From NCBI GenBank assembly GCA_036380715.1, contig DASVEF010000299.1, positions 29,804 to 93,803 of the forward strand: a DNA stretch of 64,000 bases, in the 5' to 3' direction. Origin of the DNA: UBA5704 sp036380715. GTDB lineage: Bacteria > Acidobacteriota > Thermoanaerobaculia > Multivoradales > UBA5704. A model generated the notes under the pieces. The model made no database searches and had not been told where the DNA came from. It saw only the letters and a program-made list of their open reading frames with translations. Below, piece by piece: positions 42,876 through 50,828 of this stretch (the first letter of the stretch is position 1; each line of letters starts with the position of its first letter). The translations under genes were made by a program, and so were the position numbers.

Positions 42876-43003
42876 CCCTCACCCCCGGCCCCTCTCCCGG
42901 AGGGAGAGGGGTGAAAGCCCTGGAAAAACCTCAAAAGACGACGATCTTTACTGCTTTCTTCCCCCTCTCCCCCCGGGAGAGGGGGGCAGGGGGGTGAGGG
43001 CCC
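42876..43003. repeat. complete dispersed palindromic element (about 128 bp)
   Basis: CCCTCACCCCCGGCCCC, CTCTCCCGGAGGGAGAGGGG, centre TGAAAGCCCTGGAAAAACC...TTTACTGCTTTCTT, CCCCCTCTCCCCCCGGGAGAG, GGGGTGAGGG. Lies exactly between the convergent FadL-type and SPOR genes, so it probably terminates both. The centre matches the reverse complement of the 38984 element closely. Confidence 0.88.
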
Positions 43004-43600
43004 CTACGACGAGCCGACCCGCTCGACGATCGCCGACATCTTCTCCCGGTTGCGGAACTCGGCCGCCGCGCGCAGGGCCTCCCTGCGGTCGGCGTAGCGG
43101 CCGATGCGCACGGTGTGGAGGACACGCCGCGTGGCGGTCGTCCGCTCGACCACGTAGGGCTGGTAGCCGCGGCTCTCCAGCTCCCGGATCACCGCCTCGG
43201 AGTTCTCCTTGCTGCGGAAGGCGCCCACCTGCACGGAGAAGCGCCCCTCCGTCACGGGCTCGGGCTCGTGGTAGGCGGCCAGGACCGGCCGCGGCTCCGG
43301 CTCCGGTTTCTCAATGGCCGGGACCGGCGGCGGGGGCTCCTTCTCCGCGATCTGGGGCTCCGGCGCGGGCTCCTCGACCAGCGGAGCGGCAGGCGCGGGA
43401 GCGGGCTCGGGGACGATCGGCTCCACGCACGGCTCCGGCTGCTTCGCCGGCACGGGCCGCACATAAGCGACCGCCGTGCCGGTCGGCAACCCCTGGCTGA
43501 CTCCGACCAGCAGGCCGGCGAAGAACAGGAGCCCGCCGGCGATCAACAGGCCGGCGAGGAGCAGGGTGAGCGATTTCTTGTCGAACACGAAGCTGAACAT
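43004..43600 (-). CDS. SPOR-domain membrane protein
   Basis: 198 residues. One N-terminal transmembrane helix (SLTLLLAGLLIAGGLLFFAGLLVG), a Pro/Glu-rich periplasmic linker (about 50-115), then a SPOR domain about 118-195 (GRFSVQVGAFRSKENSEAVIRELESRGYQPYVV, VRIGRYADRREALRAAAEF). SPOR domains bind denuded glycan at the septum, so a role at the division site is expected. Same orientation as the YwqK-like gene upstream, 17 bases apart. Confidence 0.88.
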   Translation of the reverse strand: MFSFVFDKKSLTLLLAGLLIAGGLLFFAGLLVGVSQGLPTGTAVAYVRPVPAKQPEPCVEPIVPEPAPAPAAPLVEEPAPEPQIAEKEPPPPVPAIEKPEPEPRPVLAAYHEPEPVTEGRFSVQVGAFRSKENSEAVIRELESRGYQPYVVERTTATRRVLHTVRIGRYADRREALRAAAEFRNREKMSAIVERVGSS

Positions 43601-43617
43601 TGGGACCTCGCCTCGGA

Positions 43618-44421
43618 TCAGAAAGCTCCGGCCGAGCGGACCGTGATCCGCCCCAGCCAGGAGAGCTTGGGAGAGCCGTCCGGCTCCTTCGCACGGACCG
43701 CGCCCTTCTCGTCGTACTCGATCGGCGCCCCGACCATCTTGCCTTCCCGGAACGTCAGCTTCTCCTGGATCTGGCCGCTCCGGTAATACCGGGTCAGCGT
43801 GCCGTGGAGCAGGTCGTTCTCATAGAACGCCTTCTCCCGCAGCTCGCCCGTGTCGTGGTAGTCGAGCGCCTCGCCGTGCAGCTTGCCGTCGCGGTAGCTC
43901 GCCTTGCGGATCACCCGCCCCTGCGGGTCGTACCACGTGGACTCGCCGCTCAGCTTGCCCGCGCGGTAGGACGAGCGGGTGGTCACCTGCCCCTTCTCGT
44001 CGTAGCCGAGGAGCTCGCCCTCCCGCACGCCGTTCCGGTAATGGAACCGCAGCACCATCCGGCCGGCGTTGAACACGACGCACTCGCCGTCGGGCTTGCC
44101 CTGGCGGTAGCTGATCCGCTGGGCCACCCAGCCGTTCTCGTCGTAGATCACCGTCTCGCCGTCCAGCAGCCCCTCGCGGAACTGCGAGCGCTGCTGGACC
44201 CGCGCCTCCGCGTCGTAGACGACCATCTCGCCGTCGATCCGGCCGTCGCGGTAGCTCATCGTCCGCGCGATCCGCCCTTCCGGATCGTACGAGACCGCCT
44301 CTCCGTCCAGCCGGCCCTCCCGGAGCTGATACCGCTCGCGGACCCGGCCCTCCTCGTCGAGCTCCTGACGCTCGTCTACAGCTTCCGACACGATACGAGA
44401 ATCATAGCATTGTTGCCGCAA
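43618..44421 (-). CDS. YwqK/MORN-like repeat protein
   Basis: 267 residues built of about ten 20-24-residue beta-hairpin repeats: YREGRLDGEAVSYDPEGRI, YRDGRIDGEMVVYDAEARV, FREGLLDGETVIYDENGWV, YRQGKPDGECVVFNAGRM, and so on. This is the YwqK (called antitoxin component) and MORN-like pattern. In this setting a toxin partner is not seen, and the fold alone does not show antitoxin function. Start: TTG at 44421 has GGAGGGG eight bases upstream, though that G-rich string may belong to the repeat; GTG at 44391 is the alternative. Probably translated with the SPOR gene. Confidence 0.75.
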   Translation of the reverse strand: MRQQCYDSRIVSEAVDERQELDEEGRVRERYQLREGRLDGEAVSYDPEGRIARTMSYRDGRIDGEMVVYDAEARVQQRSQFREGLLDGETVIYDENGWVAQRISYRQGKPDGECVVFNAGRMVLRFHYRNGVREGELLGYDEKGQVTTRSSYRAGKLSGESTWYDPQGRVIRKASYRDGKLHGEALDYHDTGELREKAFYENDLLHGTLTRYYRSGQIQEKLTFREGKMVGAPIEYDEKGAVRAKEPDGSPKLSWLGRITVRSAGAF

Positions 44422-44438
44422 AAACTGCCCCCTCCCAA

Positions 44439-44619
44439 GCCCTCACCCCCTGGCCCCCTCTCCCGTCGCCGGGAGAGGGGGGAACCCACTGGGACAAGGT
44501 TTGCCAGGAGGCACCGTCGCTACATTCCTTCCCTCGGCGCAGTAGATCCCGTCTGCATCCGCCCTTCGGAGGCGTCCCCCCTCTCCCGGTACCGGGAGAG
44601 GGGGCCAGGGGGTGAGGGC
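44439..44619. repeat. complete dispersed palindromic element (about 180 bp)
   Basis: CCCTCACCCCCTGGCCCC, CTCTCCCGTCGCCGGGAGAG, a 90-base centre, CCCCCTCTCCCGGTACCGGGAG and GGCCAGGGGGTGAGGG. The centre is longer than in the other copies and includes the coding end of the adjoining gene. Confidence 0.85.
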
Positions 44620-45806
44620 CCGGCCGCTGCGGCCCGAGCCCCGGTCCCGCTCTCCGGCAGCCGGTTCATCCGCAGCAGCGCGTAGACCAGGCTGTGGACG
44701 TACAGCCCTCGCTCCTCCTGCTGGCGCAGGCGGCGCATGGTCTCCTCGGCGTCGTAGTGGCGGGACGCCACCTCCTCCCGCACGCGCTGGAGCGCGCCGG
44801 CCGGCGTGGCGGGGTTGGCCTTCTCCTTCTCCGGCAGCAGGGCGAGCTCGGCGTCGAGCAGGTTGGTGAGGGCGCAGGTGGTCAGCCAGGGGGTGTGCAT
44901 CCACGGGAAACCGGCGTAGAGCTGGGCCTGGGCGCGGGCGGTCTCCCGCAGATCTTCCATGCTCCCCTGCCGCCGGGCATGACGCCGCAGCCGCAGGAGC
45001 CCGAGCAGGAGGTCGTCCAGCTCCTTCCGGCGCCGTTGGGCCGCGGGATCCTGCGAGCGGTGGAGCCAGACGTCCATCTCGTCCTCGAGCGCCCGCAGCG
45101 GGGTCGGCATGTAGGCGTTCTCCCGCCGGGCGTCGCGGCGCACCCGTACGATCGCGGCGAGAACGGCGTCGCGCGCCGCCGGCTTGCGACGCAGCGGAGA
45201 GGTCCGCACCACCCGGTCGAGGTCGTCGAGGAGAGCCTCGAAGCGCTTCGGGTCCACGGGCCGCTTGCGCACCAGCGCCAGCTCCTGGGGGGTGCGCCAG
45301 ACCACCTCGCCGTTGCGCACGATCGGGATCTGCTCGACGAAGGGGAGGAGCTGGCCCACGGGATCGCGGTTCAGCAGGCGGAGAACCGCCGCGCGGTCGC
45401 CGCGCGCCGCCAGGATCTCCCGCAGCAGCTCCTCGTTCTCGCTGCGGAAGCCATCCTGCTCCTTCTCCAGTTGGGCCAGCGCCGCCTCGAAGGCCGCGAA
45501 GTCGGGGATCTCGGCGCGGATGAGCCCCTTCAGCCCGGCGAGCAGGCGCTCGCACTCGCGCTCGACCTGGGGGAGGTCGCCGAGCCGGGCGTAGAGGGCG
45601 AGCAGCTCCTCGCTGCCGTCGACCGTCCGGCGCAGCTCGGCCTCCTCGTCCCGGGTCTCGGCCGCTGGAGGCGCGGTAACAGAGAGGGGGGGGAGGGGCT
45701 CGCGGGACGGCGCGCGCCGCCGGGGACGCCATCTCCCCAGGACGGCCGCCGTGACGGTGAGCCCGAGGATCAGGGCGAGGAGGACCAGCAGCTCGACGGT
45801 GGACAT
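44520..45806 (-). CDS. membrane-anchored protein beside vgrG, family not recognised
   Basis: About 428 residues. One N-terminal transmembrane helix (STVELLVLLALILGLTVTAAVLG), a Pro/Arg linker, then a long helical, highly charged cytoplasmic part: EEAELRRTVDGSEELLALYARLG, FEALLDDLDRVVRTSPLRRKP, and a C-terminal helical bundle around YAGFPWMHTPWLTTCALTNLLDAELALLPEKE. The start lies 11 bases after the vgrG stop, same strand, so it is probably in a vgrG transcript. I cannot assign a family; an adaptor, effector or immunity-type role is possible but unproven. The final 35 residues are read from the repeat element and are unlikely to be functional. Confidence 0.6.
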   Translation of the reverse strand: MSTVELLVLLALILGLTVTAAVLGRWRPRRRAPSREPLPPLSVTAPPAAETRDEEAELRRTVDGSEELLALYARLGDLPQVERECERLLAGLKGLIRAEIPDFAAFEAALAQLEKEQDGFRSENEELLREILAARGDRAAVLRLLNRDPVGQLLPFVEQIPIVRNGEVVWRTPQELALVRKRPVDPKRFEALLDDLDRVVRTSPLRRKPAARDAVLAAIVRVRRDARRENAYMPTPLRALEDEMDVWLHRSQDPAAQRRRKELDDLLLGLLRLRRHARRQGSMEDLRETARAQAQLYAGFPWMHTPWLTTCALTNLLDAELALLPEKEKANPATPAGALQRVREEVASRHYDAEETMRRLRQQEERGLYVHSLVYALLRMNRLPESGTGARAAAAGPSPPGPLSRYRERGDASEGRMQTGSTAPREGM

Positions 45807-45817
45807 CTCAGGCCCCG

Positions 45818-47869
45818 CTAGTTGATCTTCACCAGCCCGCCCTTGACGGTGAGCATGCCGCCGCCGTCCACGGTCTGCGAGGCCGAGGCCTTGTTGGTCA
45901 TCGTGATTCCCGCCTCGTTGGTCAGGTTCGTCCCGGCCTTGTTGGTCAGCCCGGTGCCGGCCTCGTTCTTGAGGTCCGTGCCCGCCTTGTTGGTCAGCGC
46001 GGTCCCCGCCTCGTTCTTGAATTCGGTCCCCGCCTTGTTCGAGAAGGCCTGCCCCGCCTGGTTCTTGAAGCCCTTGTCGGCCTTGATCGAGATGTCGCCC
46101 TTGCAGTGGATCGTGAGGTTGCCGTCGATGGTGAGGCTGTAGTCCCCCTTGACCGTGTGGGTGAACTTGGCCTCGTCGTTGTGCGTCTCGTCGCCGGTGA
46201 CCTTGACCGTGCGCTTGCCCTTGACCTCGTGCTCCTCGTCGCTGGTATTGACCTTGATGATCCGCTTGCCCTTCTCGACGATCAGCGTATCGTCCTTCTC
46301 CTGAATCGTCGTCTTGCGGTTCTCCTTGATCGTGTTGGTCTCGTCCTTCTTGACCTCTTTGGTGCGGTTGTTCTCGATGACGAGGTTGTGGTCCTTCTGG
46401 GCGTGGAAGTAGACCTCCTCCTCCCCTTTCTTGTCCTCGAAGCGGAGCTCGTTGAAGCCGCCGCCCCCTTTGGAGGTGTTGCTCTTGATCGTGCTGCGGG
46501 TCTGGTTGTCCGGCAGGCCGTAGGGCACGGTCTGCTCGGCGTTGTAGACCGAGCCGGTGATGAGCGGGCGGTCGGGGTCCCCTTCGAGGAAGCTGACCAG
46601 CACCTCCTGGCCGATGCGCGGGATGAAGATCTGCCCCCAGGCCTTGCCGGCCCAGCCGTGGGCCACGCGGATCCAGCACGAGCTGTTCTCGTCCTTCTTG
46701 CCGACCTGGTCCCAGTGGAACTGCACCTTGACCCGGCCGTACTTGTCGGTCCAGATCTCCTCCCCGGACTTGCCGACCACGATGGCGGTCTGCGTGCTGG
46801 GGATGACCGGCTTCTCGGCGGCGCGCGGCGGGCGGAACGGCACGTCGGACGGGAACGCTTCGAAGGTGTTCGAGTAGTCGTCCCAGTTGGCGGAATGGGC
46901 GACGCGGAGGACCACGTAGTCGGCGTTGACGTCGGCCCGGTAGTGCTTGTCCAGCGTGAACTTGTAGCCGGAGACCAGGCCCGGGGAGTTGCTGTCACCG
47001 CGCAGCAGCTTGGCCGGGGTCTCGCAGCGCTCGATGCGCAGCTTGGAGCGGGCGTCCCCCTTGTCCTTCTTCAGGAAGCCGCCCGGATACTCGTAGACCC
47101 GGCGCTTGGAGCCCTCGATGGCCACGGTCGAGTCGACGCTGGCGATCAGGTCGGTCGACGGGGTCTCGAAGTTGAAGTCGTCGAGCGCGAACTTGCCGGA
47201 GATGACCCGCTGCTCCAGCTCGCAGCGGGTGGTCGTGTTCTGCTGCTCGAAGAGGTCCCGGCTGGCCACGTACTCCAGCTTGGCCGCGCCCGGGCAGGGG
47301 GCGGCGCCGGCCGAGTCGTCGGAGAGGACCAGGGTGTGCTTGCCGTCCACGTGCTCGAAGGAATAGAAGATCCCTTCGTCCTCCATGAGCCGCGAGACGA
47401 AGTTGAAATGGGTCTCGTTGTACTGGACGCAGTACTCGCGCGGGTCGTAGCTGCCGGTCAGGCTGTTCTTGAAGTCGGTGAAGCCGAGCTCGCCGAAGAC
47501 CGCCTCGATGATCTCCGGCGCGGTCTTGTTCTGGTAGATCTTGCAGTCCGCCGAGAAGTTGAGCATCCAGAGCCAGGGGTAGAGCTCCGCGTGGTAGTTG
47601 GCGAACCCCTGCTCCGTGCCCGCCTGGACGAACCGGCCCACGATGCCGTTGATGTAGCGCTTGCTGTCGTCCGCCAGCACGACCGTGATGGTGGCGCTCT
47701 TGCCGACGATGTCGGCGAACGCGAGGTCATAGGTCTCGGACTGCATGCGCAGGCTGAAGTGGAAAGGCTCCGAGATCCCCTCCTCGCCATGGAAGCTGCG
47801 CAGCAGGAGCTTGTCCTTGCCGAGCGGGGTGGAGACGGAGATGTAGGCCTTGTCCTGGGTGTACGCCAT
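45818..47869 (-). CDS. vgrG: type VI secretion tip protein VgrG
   Basis: 683 residues from the ATG at 47869 (MAYTQDKAYISVSTPLG). The gp27-like part carries LLLRSFHGEEGISEPFHFSLRMQSE and REYCVQYNETHFNFVSRLMEDEGIFYSFEH; the gp5-like OB part has GKSGEEIWTDKYGRVKVQFHWD and CWIRVAHGWAGKAWGQIFIPRIGQEVLVSFLEGDPDRPLITGSVYN. The C-terminal spike has the usual NLTIHCKGDISIKA beta-helix followed by ten or so NKAGT/NEAGT repeats (about residues 600-665). Forms the trimeric spike of the T6SS. No effector domain is fused. clpV lies upstream on the same strand across a repeat, and a PAAR gene 11 kb away could cap it. Confidence 0.95.
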   Translation of the reverse strand: MAYTQDKAYISVSTPLGKDKLLLRSFHGEEGISEPFHFSLRMQSETYDLAFADIVGKSATITVVLADDSKRYINGIVGRFVQAGTEQGFANYHAELYPWLWMLNFSADCKIYQNKTAPEIIEAVFGELGFTDFKNSLTGSYDPREYCVQYNETHFNFVSRLMEDEGIFYSFEHVDGKHTLVLSDDSAGAAPCPGAAKLEYVASRDLFEQQNTTTRCELEQRVISGKFALDDFNFETPSTDLIASVDSTVAIEGSKRRVYEYPGGFLKKDKGDARSKLRIERCETPAKLLRGDSNSPGLVSGYKFTLDKHYRADVNADYVVLRVAHSANWDDYSNTFEAFPSDVPFRPPRAAEKPVIPSTQTAIVVGKSGEEIWTDKYGRVKVQFHWDQVGKKDENSSCWIRVAHGWAGKAWGQIFIPRIGQEVLVSFLEGDPDRPLITGSVYNAEQTVPYGLPDNQTRSTIKSNTSKGGGGFNELRFEDKKGEEEVYFHAQKDHNLVIENNRTKEVKKDETNTIKENRKTTIQEKDDTLIVEKGKRIIKVNTSDEEHEVKGKRTVKVTGDETHNDEAKFTHTVKGDYSLTIDGNLTIHCKGDISIKADKGFKNQAGQAFSNKAGTEFKNEAGTALTNKAGTDLKNEAGTGLTNKAGTNLTNEAGITMTNKASASQTVDGGGMLTVKGGLVKIN

Positions 47870-47913
47870 CGGAGTCTCTTCGGTCCAGCGTTCTCCCCGG
47901 GCCACGCCGGGGG

Positions 47914-48050
47914 CCCCTCACCCCCCGGCCCCCTCTCCCACCCCCTCCCACCCCGCCGGGAGAGGGGGAGAAAGGAAGCCTTGCCGCTCTCTGCTCCCCC
48001 TCTCCCGGAAGGCAGGGAGGGGGTGGGAGAGGGGGCCGGGGGGTGAGGGG
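47914..48050. repeat. complete dispersed palindromic element (about 137 bp)
   Basis: CCCTCACCCCCCGGCCCC, CTCTCCCACCCCCTCCC, GCCGGGAGAGGGGGAG, short centre GAAAGGAAGCCTTGCC, CCCCCTCTCCCGGAAGGC, GGTGGGAGAGGGGGCC, GGGTGAGGGG. It separates clpV from vgrG on the minus strand and probably interrupts transcription between them. Confidence 0.87.
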
Positions 48051-50762
48051 TCACCTCACCATATACCGGAATCCCCCCGAATCGTCCAGCCCGACGTGGA
48101 CCTGCGAGAACCCCTCGCCCGCGGCGATGCGGTCGAGCAGGGCTCCGGACAGCTCGGGGAGCAGGGTCTGGGTGAGGATGTGATCGACGTTGCGCGCGCC
48201 GCTCTCCACCTCGGTGCAGCGGCCGGCGATCGCCTCGACCAGCTCCTCGCCGTAGGTCAGCTCGGCGTGATGGCTCTCCTGCACCCGCAGGCGGATGCGG
48301 GCGAGCTTCAGCTCCACGATCTCGCGGATCTCCCGGTCTCCCAGCGGATAGTAGGGCACGACCGCCAAGCGGCCGAGGAGGGCCGCCTTGAAGTGGCGCA
48401 GCAGGGCCGGCCGCACCGCCTCGGTCAGCTTGTCGGGGGCGGGGCGCTCGTGCCCGTTCTGCCACAGGCGCGCGATGACGTCCGATCCGAGGTTCGAGGT
48501 GAGGAGGATCACCGTGTTGCGGAAGTCGACCGGGACCCCCTCGCCGTCCTCCAGCATCCCCTTGTCGAAAACCTGGTAGAACAGCTCGGCCACGTCCGGG
48601 TGGGCCTTCTCCATCTCATCGAGCAGCACCACGCAGTAGGGGTTGCGGCGCACGGCCTCGGTGAGGACGCCGCCGGTGCCGTAGCCCACGTAGCCGGGCG
48701 GCGCGCCCTTCAGGGTCGAAACCGTGTGGGCCTCCTGGAACTCGGACATGTTGACCACCACCATGTTCCGGGAGCCGCCGTAGAGCACGTCCGCCAGCGT
48801 CGCCGCGGTCTCGGTCTTGCCCACGCCGCTGGGGCCGACCAGCAGGAAGACGCCGATCGGCTTGGCCGGGTCCTCCAGCCCCGCGCGCGAGGTCTGGATG
48901 CGCCGGCAGATGGCTTCCAGCGCGTGGTCCTGGCCCACGACTCTTTCGGCCATGCGGTCGCGCAGGGAGAGGACGGCGCGGATCTCGTCGGTCTGCATCT
49001 TGCCCGCCGGGATGCCGGTCCACGCCGAGACCACGGCGGCGACCGCGTGGGAATCGACCCAGAGGGGGACCATCGGCTCCTCTCCCTGGAGCTTCCCCAG
49101 GTCCTGGCGCAGCCGGTCGATGCGGCCGGCCAGATGCCGGAGATGGGCCGCGTCGGCCGGCGGATCGGCGGCGCTCCCCTCCTCGACCTCGGCCTGGAGC
49201 TTGAGGATCTGGCGCACGAGCTTCAGCTCCCGCTGCCAGCGCTCCTCCAGCTCGGCGCGCCGGGCCACCTGCCGGGCGAGCTGGCCCGACAGCTCCTCGG
49301 GATGGGAGGCGGCGCGCGACCGCCGGGGCGGGGTGTATCCGGAGGCCTGCTCCCGCCGCAGGATGGCGATCTCGCTCTCGATCCGCTGGATCTCGTGGGC
49401 GGCCTCCTCGATCGCCGGCGGCGTGCCGTTCTGGGCCAGCGCCACGCGGGCGCAGGCCGTGTCGAGCACGCTGATCGCCTTGTCCGGGAGCTGCCGGCCG
49501 GTAATGTAGCGGTGGGACAGGGAGACCGCGTCGCGGATCGCCTCGTCGAGCACGCGCACCTGATGATGCTGCTCCAGGTGGGAGACGAGCCCGCGCAGCA
49601 TGTCGGTGGCGCTCTCGGTCTCCGGCTCCTCGATCTTGACCACCTGGAAGCGGCGAGCCAGGGCCGGGTCCTTCTCGATGTACTTCTTGTACTCGGCCCA
49701 GGTGGTGGCGGCGATGGTGCGCATCTCGCCGCGGGCCAGCGCCGGCTTGAGGAGGTTGGCCGCGTCCCCTTGCCCCGCCGCGCCGCCGGCCCCGATCATC
49801 GTATGCGCCTCGTCGATGAACAGGATGACCGGCTTGGGCGAGCCTTTGACCTCCTCGATGACCGACTTCAGACGGTTCTCGAACTCCCCCTTGACCCCGG
49901 CGCCGGCCTGGAGGAGGCCCAGGTCGAGCAGCCGCAGCGAGATGTTGCGGTGCGCCGGCGGCACGTCCCCGGCCGCGATGCGCAGCGCCAGCCCTTCGAC
50001 CACTGCGGTCTTCCCCACCCCGGCCGCGCCGGTGAGGATCGGGTTGTTCTGCCGCCGCCGGCTGAGGATGTCGATCACCTGGCGGATCTCGTTGTCGCGC
50101 CCGCGGATCGGATCGATCTTGCCGGCGCGCGCCTGGGCCGTCAGGTCCACGGTGTACTGGTCGAGCGCCGGGGTCGCCGAGGGAGCGTCCGGCTCCTGAT
50201 TTCCCGTGGCCGGGGCCGCTCCCGCCGGCCGCGATGCCTGAAACGGAGACGGCGAAGGCGCCGCGCCGCGCTGGCCGTCCTCGGCCGAGCCGCGGAAGAG
50301 CTCGCGGGCGTCCTCGGTCAGCTTGTTGCGCGGGATCTTGCCGAGCGAAGGCGCGGACTGGAGGATCACGCCGCGCAGGACGTCGCTGTCGAGGAGCGCC
50401 AGCAGCAGAGAGCCCGTGCGGATGGCCGGCGTCTGGAGCTGGAGCGTCGAGGTCGTCCAGGCCTCCCGCAGGAGCTGCAGAAGCTGCGGCGAGAAGGCCG
50501 GCGTGCGCGAGTTGCCGCGGTCGAAGCGGGAGAGCGAATCGGTGATCTCCCGGAGGACGGCGTTGCGGTCCACGTCGTACTGCCGCAGGGCGCGCCGCAG
50601 GTCCGTATCCTGGATGTCGGGGATCTCGAGCAGCTTGGAAATCAGGTGCTCGATCTCCACGTTGTAATGAGTATGCCCCACGCAGAGACCCGCCGCTTCC
50701 TCCAGCGCCCGGCGGCAGGTCGGGTTCAGCTTGTCGATCAGAGTCTTCAGGTCGAGATTCAT
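48051..50762 (-). CDS. clpV: type VI secretion ATPase ClpV
   Basis: 903 residues, close to the 850-900 of the family. Clp_N-like start LKTLIDKLNPTCRRALEEAAGLCVGHTHYNVEIEHLISKLLE; first AAA module GAAGVGKTAVVEGLALRIA and ILFIDEAHTMIGAGG; middle-domain coiled coil about 440-540; second AAA module GPSGVGKTETAATLADVL and VVLLDEMEKAHPDVAELFYQVFDKG. Disassembles the contracted TssB-TssC sheath. In this window neither sheath gene is present, so the main T6SS cluster lies elsewhere. Also called TssH. Confidence 0.95.
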   Translation of the reverse strand: MNLDLKTLIDKLNPTCRRALEEAAGLCVGHTHYNVEIEHLISKLLEIPDIQDTDLRRALRQYDVDRNAVLREITDSLSRFDRGNSRTPAFSPQLLQLLREAWTTSTLQLQTPAIRTGSLLLALLDSDVLRGVILQSAPSLGKIPRNKLTEDARELFRGSAEDGQRGAAPSPSPFQASRPAGAAPATGNQEPDAPSATPALDQYTVDLTAQARAGKIDPIRGRDNEIRQVIDILSRRRQNNPILTGAAGVGKTAVVEGLALRIAAGDVPPAHRNISLRLLDLGLLQAGAGVKGEFENRLKSVIEEVKGSPKPVILFIDEAHTMIGAGGAAGQGDAANLLKPALARGEMRTIAATTWAEYKKYIEKDPALARRFQVVKIEEPETESATDMLRGLVSHLEQHHQVRVLDEAIRDAVSLSHRYITGRQLPDKAISVLDTACARVALAQNGTPPAIEEAAHEIQRIESEIAILRREQASGYTPPRRSRAASHPEELSGQLARQVARRAELEERWQRELKLVRQILKLQAEVEEGSAADPPADAAHLRHLAGRIDRLRQDLGKLQGEEPMVPLWVDSHAVAAVVSAWTGIPAGKMQTDEIRAVLSLRDRMAERVVGQDHALEAICRRIQTSRAGLEDPAKPIGVFLLVGPSGVGKTETAATLADVLYGGSRNMVVVNMSEFQEAHTVSTLKGAPPGYVGYGTGGVLTEAVRRNPYCVVLLDEMEKAHPDVAELFYQVFDKGMLEDGEGVPVDFRNTVILLTSNLGSDVIARLWQNGHERPAPDKLTEAVRPALLRHFKAALLGRLAVVPYYPLGDREIREIVELKLARIRLRVQESHHAELTYGEELVEAIAGRCTEVESGARNVDHILTQTLLPELSGALLDRIAAGEGFSQVHVGLDDSGGFRYMVR

Positions 50763-50828
50763 GGACAGCGCCGGCTTCAGGGGCGGAACGAGCCGATCTT
50801 ATCAGGAGATCGGAGGGCGAAGCGCGGC

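Noticed and set aside
43618..44421. Toxin-antitoxin function for the YwqK-like protein
   Set aside because: The repeat fold is shared with MORN-type proteins and no toxin gene adjoins it; the name alone is not evidence.
36127..48050. Short coding frames with SPPGPLSxRERG-type peptides in intergenic DNA
   Set aside because: They are translations of the dispersed palindromic elements, identical in kind at every copy, and not genes.
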